Shown here: piece by piece, positions 54,839-64,000 of the stretch
Layout of the letters: every line of letters begins with the position of its first letter
How positions within the stretch are numbered: position 1 is the first letter of the stretch
Source: Blasia pusilla
Lineage: Eukaryota > Marchantiophyta > Marchantiopsida > Blasiales
DNA: 64,000 bases
Assembly: GCA_050084515.1 (NCBI GenBank)
Contig: CM114272.1
Location: forward strand, 37,634,001 to 37,698,000
Direction: 5' to 3'
Program-made: the position numbers and the translations under genes
Notes under the pieces: model-generated
Databases searched by the model: none
What the model was told of the DNA's origin: nothing
The model's input: the letters and a program-made list of their open reading frames with translations, nothing else

Positions 54839-55860
54839 GGAACACCACCTTGTACATCTGGTCCTTTAAAGAGGACAGTTGATAGAGAAGGCTGCAGTTG
54901 TGTTGGCTACCTATGTCCTGATCAGTCTTGGCTTACCCAAAAAAATGTAGGCATAGATCATGAACCACTGAGTTATAGAGAGTTTAATCATTTAGAATAT
55001 CCAACCGTGGATGCTGGAGATCAAGGGGACAATTTAGGCCCTTGTTCGAGAACAGCCAAACAACGGGGAACTGAAGATCAAGTTGACAGTTTACAAGCTT
55101 TCTCATTCCACAGAGAAGAGTTAACGGCATCCACAAATAACAAGAATGGATTGAAACTCTTCCATAAGTTTCAGTTAATACTTTCAATAGTACTTATTGT
55201 ACACAGGTGTCTCCGTTCATAAGGGTCCAAGTTGCCAAGAATCTGAGGTTTTAAGTCCCCATCACATCACCAGCTCCTTGTGTGATCGCACATTCTGCAT
55301 TCCGAGTGTACAATATAGTTTCTGCTGCAGGTCTCCATGGATACCCAACCTGTGATACTTCTCAACAAACTAATGCTTGGATATCCTGTCCAGAATAGTT
55401 GTCAGTAGAGTCTCCATTGAGTGAAAAACAGCAACTAGCCAGTGGTGCACCCACTTCAGTGTGAATCATGTCGTCTCGTTGGTCGTGACTGGCTCATTCT
55501 GATACATTTTCCAGGTATGGAATTTGCAATGGAGGATGACAAGGATCTGTCCTGCCCAGAAGGGCCGATCGCAGCTGATTGTATTTGCCAATTCCAAGTT
55601 GACGATAGCTACTCCCAGCCAGAAATAGCAGACCATCAATCAATTTAGAAGAAATCATCTGGAGAGATGATTTCAAGAATTATCATGAACCTGGGATGCC
55701 CCATGGATGGGAACTATAGATGCGAAGATGCAGAAGGGTTTGATGTACAGAGGCCAAGAAAGAATGGTTGCATCTTCTAGCTACATACACGAATGACGTG
55801 TGCTTAGTTTGTACTCATTTGCCAGTAAAGAATGTCGGGTGTTCCAGAGAGTTAACCAAA

Positions 55861-58808
55861 CTACGAATCTTCCATGGTGTCCAGGCCAGGAATCTCGCTG
55901 CTGACACAAATAGAGTAACTACTATCTCTGGATGATGCGGTGGATGGCTTCACAATGACCACTAGACAGGCTGAATGATGTGCGCAATATTCACTAACAC
56001 TGCCAAGGAACACCCTGCATGCAAAAACATTCAACAACTTTAGTACATCATCCAATTCTCACTGAGGCATCATATCTATCTAGAATAATGATTCTGCAAT
56101 CTGACCTACTTCCTTGATTGGTTGGGGAGCATGTGATAGAAACCTCTATATTTCATGATAAAAGGTACCAATGCGACTACTGAAAGTCTAGCTCCAAATA
56201 AGGAGGCAAGAGGATCTCATCTTCTCTTGGCACCTCTCAGATACATTATTATCCCTAAAAAACAGTCGTTTGAGATGCCCAATTGTGAGATTCTCAAGAG
56301 GATGAACCAGATATCCCAGGGGTTGACAGTTTTACGAGGTTTGAATTTCCGCAGTAAGATATGGTATGGGCCTGGATGCAAGCTCAAGTTGGTTGAAATG
56401 ACACAGGACCAGTTCCAACGCTTTCTTTCCAAAACCATATTCTTTCTGACAGTAAGAATACAGACTTATGCTTGTGATTACCTCCAAGCCTCAGAATGAA
56501 GAACTTGCCGTCATCAGATGTACAAGCATCCAACTTTGAATGACTCTCAGACTCACTGAGCTGAAAGCATGTAAGGTAATAGAACTCGTTTAAGATAGAC
56601 CCCACAACTACCATGCTCAGCTGTGGTAGATTGTATCCCAAACCAAAGGTTAATCCTACAGTCCACACTCATCGATGCAAATAATGTTACTTTTGGGAGC
56701 TAAAGTATGGATAGTACATGAAAACATTTCAGCCACGGAAGAGTTGGCAGGGCTAACGGTTGAAAAGGCATTGCTATGGCTTCAGCCCTCTTCACATTGT
56801 GCAATGTGAAAAGCTATAAAGATGGCAGGATGGTTTGCACTCGCCAACTCGAGGCTTGAGGGAGTATACTGTAAAGAAACAGTGAGCAATAGATCCACAA
56901 ATATGCCAAGGCTTTGCAAATCAGGCTACTTCAATGATCAATTCTTCATGGCTACAACTCCCCCAAGGGAATGTATACAAGGCTTATGTCTGCTGAAAGA
57001 TGGGGATCCATTAAAATCAACATCTTTTTGACCTTAGTTTTCTGAGCTTGACTCCTTCCAGTTGTTCAACACTTCTTCATGACACTACCTTCACATGAAT
57101 TCTGCAAGTCATCGCAAATTCTAGACTTACATAGCTATCTGAACTAAAGACAGATTTGTCTTCTCCATTTAGAATTAACATGGTCTCACAACAAACTGAT
57201 GTTCAGGTTGACTGAACTCACCATGACATGGAAAATGACTTCAAATGCAAAAGTCATATGGAGATCCAGCTATTGATTGAACTATAAATTAGCCACCTTG
57301 GTACTGTACTATTCACAAATGATAAGATGCAGTGGTGCCAGGTGCTGGGGTACTGTGGTCTGTTCACTGGGCTATCTTATGTCAGTCAGAGGTATATATT
57401 GTCAGTCCATGGTCCTTGTTGCAGTTTTAGTCATGTAGGATGAGAGGTACATATCAATTCTCACAAGAACCATTTCACCCCTTTGTTTGACATGCTCAAG
57501 ACAGTAGGGAAAGAATCAAGAACTAATAGAGGTGGAAATCCCACCAAACACTATTTTTTTCAGCCTTTGTCGGTGACTCCATCTGACTGTTCCTGGTTGG
57601 AACAACGTAGAAGGATCTCCCAGGTTTCGAGCTCTCGAATGAGCGGTTGTGAGAGTATCCTCTCTGTCAGTATCTTTGTGAGCTTCTAACGGAATAGTGC
57701 GAGTTATTCTGCCACCCGCCTCTGGAGTCAATTCACACAACCGCAATTTGAGCTGTATTTTGGGTGTGCCATCTCTTATGGATACGTTTCTACATGACCA
57801 ACGTCAAATCTGGAAGAAAAAAGAGTTGCCTGTAGATCCATGAGATCTGCCGTTTTTTCCCCCACATCAACTGGAACTGGATAACAATGACTGTAAGCCA
57901 AACGTGAAAATAGTAGTTCAAGACTCTATAAAACACACCTTTGGACACGGTTGAGCCCCCTGCTGCCGACGATAAGCACGTCTGCACAAATCCATAGCAC
58001 CTCTTTGCAGATCTCCTCACGCTCGTCTCCAACCACCGTCTTGCCTCTGCAGATCAGCTGCAAACGCTCCCACCCGATTAGATTTCAGGATGGCCACAAT
58101 CAATGGGTTGTCCCAGCTTCGCGCGGCTTCATACCTATCAGCTGCTATAGCATCAAACAAGCAATTCTCACACTGCGATGTAAAATGTTTCGATTTCTAA
58201 CGTACGTTGGCTTGAGTTGCGCGCTCGACGTATTTTTGCAGCAGGGCTCTCGCTTCTGCCTCGGCCTCCTGTTCTACTTTTGCCGCTGCGTCTGCTGGTA
58301 AACGCCATTGACCCATTTCTACACGAAGGCAAAGCCACCGAACAGTCAAGAGATTGGATCGCCCGATGTCCGATCTAGAAATGATCTCACTCTTCTAACG
58401 AGTGACAACTTACAAGTCTTCTTTATCGTAGCGAATGAAGGAAAAATGCCAGTTCATTCAACAATAGCTCAGGAGGGCAGCTCACCATCGAGGGTGCGGC
58501 GCACGTAAAGGAGGTGAACGATATCATTAGCCTTGCAGTAGTTCTTCACCGCCCAATCGAATGCCAATTCTGCACCTGTCCGAATCACTCGATGAAGTCA
58601 GGGTTCCGAGAGCACAGGACACTTACATTTAGAATCCTAGATAGAATTCGAACCGCTTGATTTCAGTTTCTCCTCAGAGATCGAACGGCGCGGCAATTCA
58701 TGGGAAGATGGGAACTACCTGACTAATAACTACAGAATGTACGGCAACAATGTGTCCGCTGATCTGCTCTTCTCCAGATGAGCGGACTCTTGCTATTAGA
58801 GAAAACAT
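55861..58808 (-). CDS. Universal stress protein, ATP-binding type (five exons, first one uncertain)
   Basis: Usp-family proteins are small alpha/beta proteins that bind ATP and act in stress responses. Well-supported exons on the minus strand are 58575-58486, 58294-58206, 58057-57939 and 56014-55861. All splice sites are GT-AG and in phase, and the stop is at 55861-55863. The protein reads AELAFDWAVKNYCKANDIVH, then a Glu-rich helix, GDEREEICKEV, and the nucleotide loop GSRGLNRVQRVFLGS, which fits G-2X-G-9X-G-S of ATP-binding members, then HHSACLVVIVKP. A candidate first exon, 58808-58724 (ending GHIVAVHSVVI), gives 178 residues. It has His where the conserved Asp of VAVD is expected and a weak donor, so it may be wrong. 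The last intron (57938-56015) is 1.9 kb and shows no gene. Confidence 0.85.
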
Positions 58809-59900
58809 GCTTCCCCAATCCGGAAACCAGTCCCAACAGGCGGACGACCGTAGATTACAAACTAGTAGAACTTGGGACTCCATAATTCTACGGGTCTATA
58901 TTTAAGCGCTCACTTCCTCATCCCACATATCGATCCTACACGGAAGGCACATCCTGAGTCGTGTAGATTGTGTGCCATCTAATTCCCAGACTTCACGAAC
59001 AGCAGAGTGAAGTACACAATCACGGTAAGAGGTAACTCGCAAACTCCACAATTACGACGCGCACACTCATACATATGACACGCTAAAGCTAAGGCACGCC
59101 AAGCGTGCAAAGTTGTCTTGGTCTTTCAGCAGATACAAGGAACAAGAACGCATCATGAGTCCTGACAGGAACGCTCAGATGCAAGCTTGGCGCATGAATT
59201 GGCGACTGCAAATAAATGCCAACGCGCACGCCAGTGATTCCTGATCCACGCGTGACATGACGAACCGAAAACAGAAACTCGTGTTCCCAACGAGAGCCGA
59301 GTTGAAAAACGATGGGATGTACCAGAACTTCGGTCGAGCGCAATGAGGACTGTCCGGGGTTCTCCAAGTAGAGCGTCCATTTTTCGCCGTCAATTCCAAT
59401 CCCGAAGCTTTTATTCCCTCTCTCCCTCTGCCCCTCCCCCCTTCCCTCCTCGACGTCGTCGCCCGACCTGTACCCACTGCTCAAGATACCACGCCAGCTC
59501 CGCAGCGTTCGATCCTGCACGCTAAGGGTCCTTCCACGGCTTTCCGTGCGCCTATCGTTGTGAGAAAATATTGATTCGCTTGTAATCTCCACTGTTCACT
59601 GCACCCCCTCCGACCCAGCGCTCCCTCCAATTACAGGAATATGCGGCTTTGGCTCGCCCCTCCTCTGCCTTTCCCTCTCTTCTTCTCCTCCTCTCCCCCC
59701 TGTGCACGCCTCCCCCTCCCACTCTCCCCTGTGCACGCCTCTTTCTCCCCGTCCCCCTCTCCTTCGCCGGCTCCGCCTTAGTCTCGTCTTGTCTCCGCGG
59801 TGCGCTCCGGGAGAAATACAATAGTGCTGTGAGTGCTAAGGAATGGACGAGGGAGGAGGAGGGGAAGGCTCGGAAGCTATGTGGGGAAGCTTTCAACTAT
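58809..59900 (-). promoter_or_regulatory. Upstream region of the stress-protein gene with pyrimidine/purine-rich tract
   Basis: Between the gene and AT-rich DNA lies a GC-richer block with a CT-rich run on the plus strand (about 59410-59460 and 59680-59760). Long open frames on the minus strand (59089-59592 and 59552-59896) are composed of such biased sequence and match nothing I know. Promoter and 5' untranslated sequence is the likely content. A missed first exon could also lie here. Confidence 0.35.
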
Positions 59901-60791
59901 TTTTAAACCGGAAATACGATTTCTTACTTGTCCCTTTCGTCTACGACGCGACTTAGGAAAGGAACTGGAGAATTAAGGAAACCTAATAAATTTTTGTCTA
60001 GTACGGAGAAGACGATTGCAAACTATGTGGTGTATTCTTGTATATGGATACTTCTATGGTAATAATAAGTAACTTTAAAACAACTTTTTATGTCAAATAA
60101 AGTGATTCTGTATTTGTATTGAAATGAAAATCGACAGGGGAGTGTGGAATGGGGTTCACTTCTCGAGATCTACTTGAAAGTATAGGAGCAAGTGTTTAAA
60201 TCGAGTGACTTTTTTAGAAGTAAAAAATGACATGGGGTAGCACGTCTCAAGATCTAGCTGAAAGTATACCCGAGTGTATGTGACATGATCTGTGAAATCT
60301 GATTTAAATCACTGACATAAATACGTAATCATTCTAGTTCCTATTTTTCCTAACAGTCAAATACTTTCTCATTAATAAATACTACTTTTGAAAGGGATGG
60401 GGTTTCAAGTTTTCCATCACCTCTCGTTTTGTCCCTCTAATACTTTAAAGATATTTGAACGGGAAAAAAGAGCAAACTATTTTGAGCGTTCGCACTTTTA
60501 ACCCCCTTTTAGGTAGTTAAAAGTGAAGAAAAGAGAAATATGAAAAAAGAAATATGATTTTTAAATTTTTTTTCCTATTTTCCATGTATAATTTAAATTA
60601 TCAAATAATATTGTTTGTGCTTCTCTCCTTGGCCAGATCTAATAAAAGAACCATACTTTCATCTTCTAATATTTTATTTTTTTAATTTTAGAATTTAAAT
60701 TTGAAATTTTACTAAATTTTTTGGAAAAGAAAAAATCATTAAAGAAGATGAAAAATAACTAATTTATATATTTAAAAAATAATAATTTAAA
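59901..60791. other. AT-rich intergenic DNA
   Basis: No gene or structured element is seen apart from homopolymer runs. Confidence 0.5.
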
Positions 60792-60934
60792 TCTATATTA
60801 TTAAGGGAAGATGACTTATTGATTTGCAAACAACTACTTGATTGACATATGAAAATGGAATAAAAATTAAATTTTTTTTGAGTTTTTGGGGAACATGATT
60901 ATTGGTCTTGTGCGGACCATGGGCTATACACTAG
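60792..60934 (+). mobile_element. Mini-Helitron, 143 bp
   Basis: It starts TCTATATTATTAAGGGAAG after an A and ends TGTGCGGACCATGGGCTATACACTAG (hairpin weak) before a T. No coding capacity. Confidence 0.72.
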
Positions 60935-62163
60935 TTAGTTTCGGAAAAGAAAAAAAAAGCCAAATTTTAGGGTTTCTTGTGAGAGAACAAATTTAAAAGT
61001 ATTTTGAAAGAAAAATATTTCTTTGGGAAGAGAAAAGTAGATGGAATAGGAAGAATTTTTTCTCCCTTCCTCTCAATGAAGGGAGTGATTCATTTAAACT
61101 GGTTATTATATAATATATATAAATAAATTAATGTTATGTAAAAATCTCTTTTCAAATGAAGAGGTGGAAAATGAGTGAGTGCGTCGCAAAACCAAAATCA
61201 TGCCCACTATTATATAATAGAAAAATATAAGCATTGAAGATAGTTTTAAAAATAAGCATAAATATTTTTAAACTAAAATATTTATTATTCATTTCTAAAA
61301 TGTAAGCATATTTCTGAGATTTAGATACTTATAATTTTATTACGTATGCTCTTTCAACCTTGTTTCACAACCATGGAGTCTCCAAACAATGATTGAATCC
61401 TCATAGAAAGAGTTCATTTCACTATTCTATCATTATTCAATCTTTTTTAGACTTGCACTATCATGAAAGGACTAAGCTCTTGAAAACACATAATGAGAAA
61501 TACTCTTTTTTTCTTTTCCTATTTTCAGTTAACCAATGGAAATGAAAGTACATAGGGTTTTTTTAGTGTACCATATCATCACTTTTTAGATGTTGTAAAA
61601 TATCCCTAGAGGAATTTGAACTCTTCTTTTAACAAAAATGAATTTGAGATTCCAACATAATGTAGTTGAGAAAAAAATTTCTTTCGGTCTTCTTGACCAT
61701 GTTATTTGGACCAAAGCCACCTAACTTCTTCTATTAGAATATTTGTAATTTATTACAAAAAGGTCAACATAGTAGAAAAGTGTTAACTTTTGAATTTTAG
61801 AGTATTGAATGGAATGCCTCAAAATTTCAATAAATACTCTATTTTGATTGGTAAGTGCTTTATATTTTTCCACGAAACCAAACTGGTCCTAATAAGACAT
61901 CACTTTTCAAACTGTAGTTTTATTTGGATTAGCACTTGACACAATGTTAAACTCTACTTATTTGGCATGTGTACAAAGACTTCAATAGGAAATAATCATG
62001 TTATGCCACTTGAGGTTTTTTGAAAAATGCAAGGGATGGAGAAAAGACTCTCCCTCGCGCTCTCTATCTCCTCTTTTTCCCACTCCAAATACTTCCCTCA
62101 CCTCCACCTTTGTCATGGTGTGGGGTAGAGAGACAAGGGGTGAGAGGCCATAAAGAGAGGAAA
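60935..62163. other. AT-rich intergenic DNA
   Basis: Nothing beyond short low-complexity frames is seen. Confidence 0.5.
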
Positions 62164-62164
62164 T

Positions 62165-62253
62165 ATTATTACCCCTCCTTCTCCTCCTAATAACCCCTTT
62201 GAGGGGTTACGACGATGAGGAGGAGGAGGAGGAGGAGGAGGAGGGGTAATAAT
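62165..62253. repeat. Nested hairpin with GGA/TCC microsatellite arms
   Basis: ATTATTACCCCTCC (62165-62178) pairs exactly with 62240-62253. Between them a TCC-rich arm faces a run of AGG repeats (62214-62240), and at the tip TAACCCCT/AGGGGTTA (62191-62198 and 62202-62209) forms a second perfect stem. The array is asymmetric, so the AGG side has expanded. Confidence 0.8.
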
Positions 62254-62599
62254 AGTTCCCCTTATAAAAGGTGTCCCACATCACATGGTCGTACATTTAA
62301 CCAAATTATTGCACCCAAGCTAGGTTTGGATATCATCAATGTTATGTGTTGATCCAATTGATTTTTTAAAATCTCTATTTCTAATTTGCAACTGTCAAAA
62401 CTAATAGGATTTCTTTGTATTTCATATCTAATATCCTAATTAGATCATCAAAAAATACCATTTCCATAAACCACCATATAAGCGTCGATTTAGAAAAAAG
62501 GCCTTAGACATGTAGGACGTTAAGTTTAATTTCAAACACATGGTAGTGCCTATAATTCAAGTAAGTTTTAGATTCTACTAGTATTTCTCATGTTAGTAA

Positions 62600-62772
62600 T
62601 CTATATAATTAAAAGAGGATATGGTTTGAGGAAACCCTCATCATGTGTTGACACCTATCCTCTAAGGGCTCCTATGGTATTGACATATGCCACTTTGAGA
62701 GAGGAAGTTGAATTAAAGAGAGATAATAAAGAAAATTAAGTATCACTCGTGCATAACACAAGCACCAACTAG
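62600..62772 (+). mobile_element. Mini-Helitron, 173 bp
   Basis: It starts TCTATATAATTAAAAGAGG after an A and ends TCGTGCATAACACAAGCACC, AACTAG before a T. Its start is nearly the same as that of the Helitron upstream of IMP4, so both belong to one family. Confidence 0.83.
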
Positions 62773-64000
62773 TGTCTATTAATTCTAATAAGTTTTCAAT
62801 TCTACTTGTGTGGATAATGTGTTATGCAAGCTGTAAGAGGGTAAAAAGATATATAAGATTGGTGATTTGGAGGAATTTCTTTAAAACATTTTCTTTGTTT
62901 CTTGTGTTAAATTATTTTTTCTTGTTGCCCATAAAATCATGGAAAAAACTTACACGAAACATCATAAATTGGATGCATTGAGGAAGTGTCCTTCTTTAAT
63001 AGGTGTAAATGTATGATAGTTTTAATGACTTTCTAAAGGATCATGGTTTAAACTTATATTTTTAATTATTTTATAACGGATCTTATATGCAAGTGCCACG
63101 TGGTATTAGCTTCTTTTCCCATATATATTATCATTGGAGATCCTTTGATATTAGAAACTCTTCTCTTCTTGACATCTTATCCTCTAAGTTAATAAGATCA
63201 TTCCTCCTCTCAACTAACAGGATTATTTAAAATTACTCTAAAATGTTACATAACAATTTGGGGAGAAAATTAAAGGTTTGTCATTTAAACTCTCATTGGG
63301 CACACACTAATTATTTGTACTTCAAACTACTCATTTCTGATACATAATAAAATTATTTTTAATTCAATTATGATAATGATATTTTAATTGAAAACATAAC
63401 AACATACCAATTTGTGAAATATTTTTAGAAGATATTTTTTCTTGTTGTCACAAAGATAGAAAATTTTACCTAATTCATATAGCAAAAAATAGAAGAAATA
63501 TCTATTGAATTAGATTACTCACTTCAAACTTTTAAAAATTAGATTTGGCTACAATTATTTTGGAAGTTTTAACTTAGAAAAAACATCCTCTATTAATAAC
63601 AATTGAGAGTGACGTGCTGAAAAGGGAATTCCTTTTCCAGCATGTCATTCTCATGTGTTGTTTTTAGGAGAATCCCCTCCTAGAAAGAAGTGAAAAGAAT
63701 AGGAAACTCCTCCTATCTATGTTATAATGGTCAACCTTGTATAAATAATAGTACGATAATAATGAAAAATAGAAACATGTTTGAATCTTTTTCTTAAGAG
63801 TCACATAAAATATATAGAAAAAATGAATTTGAATGGAAGACGAAAATATTTTTAATACTTTAATTAATTATATCATAATGGATGATACTATATATAATAA
63901 GAAAAATAGTAGAATAATTAATTGCAGTATAATATATAACATATTATACTTATTTGGTTCCTTAGATTTGTATTGAATTATTTGTATCTAAGAACAAAAT
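62773..64000. repeat. AT-rich DNA with a near-perfect inverted repeat (63605-63652)
   Basis: GAGAGTGACGTGCTGAAAAGG and its reverse complement, with one insertion and two C/T differences, face each other around GAATTC. The rest shows only AT-rich sequence and no supported gene. Confidence 0.6.

Noticed and set aside
57483-57746. Small genes inside the 1.9-kb intron of the stress-protein gene
   Set aside because: Frames exist on both strands, with no domain and no splice support.
59089-59592. Independent gene of 167 codons on the minus strand
   Set aside because: Biased composition, overlaps other frames of equal length, no domain, and lies where promoter sequence of the stress-protein gene is expected.
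59552-59896. Gene with a signal-peptide-like start
   Set aside because: Most of the frame is a translation of the GA/CT-rich tract. No homologous motif seen.

Overview
The window looks like nuclear DNA of a land plant (or a close streptophyte relative) with a transposon-rich genome. The evidence is a nine-exon IMP4 gene and a multi-exon universal-stress-protein gene with GT-AG introns, a Ty3/gypsy chromovirus with an initiator-tRNA-Met-type primer binding site, and many short Helitrons with plant-type ends. A lineage outside the flowering plants seems plausible, because the retrotransposons carry a DNMT3-like methyltransferase, but I cannot fix the species.

Layout: 1-3966 is the 3' two thirds of a Ty3/gypsy copy (copy A, +). 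3967-5437 is a non-coding repeat with AGCCGCC and CCGGC motifs. 5438-6884 is a truncated minus-strand copy (copy B), joined head to head with copy C (6885-15823, +). Copy C ends in its integrase, where a nearly intact chromovirus (15824-22640, +) begins. 22641-34700 is mostly AT-rich, with a second AGCCGCC repeat, small Helitrons, a GC-rich coding-like block and an unrecognised 186-codon ORF. IMP4 lies at 34725-38719 (-) with a Helitron just upstream. 40545-49992 is copy D (+), the most complete copy. 52.5-54.5 kb holds Helitron pieces and a minus-strand chromovirus LTR remnant. 55861-58808 (-) is the universal stress protein gene. 59.9-64 kb is AT-rich with two more mini-Helitrons and two large inverted repeats.

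The main discovery candidate is the A/B/C/D retrotransposon family. Pooling the copies gives the order Gag with two CCHC knuckles, aspartic protease, a DNMT3-like cytosine-5 methyltransferase, a UAG stop, reverse transcriptase, RNase H, DDE integrase, an SH3-like tail and a C-terminal PHD finger. It is a retroelement that encoded both a DNA-methylation writer and a chromatin reader. In copies A, C and D the stop before the reverse transcriptase reads TAG-CAR-CCA, which matches the leaky-stop context UAG-CAR-YYA. The gag-protease-methyltransferase half may therefore have been made alone and the pol-PHD half by readthrough. All copies here are broken, and most nonsense codons in C and D look like C-to-T changes at CG or CHG sites, as expected after methylation and deamination. 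The methyltransferase of copy C was also scrambled by an RNase H fragment, a perfect hairpin and an inverted segment.

Limits: all alignments were done by eye between copies in the window. Retroelement boundaries are good to a few bases where LTR or Helitron ends are visible and to tens of bases elsewhere.
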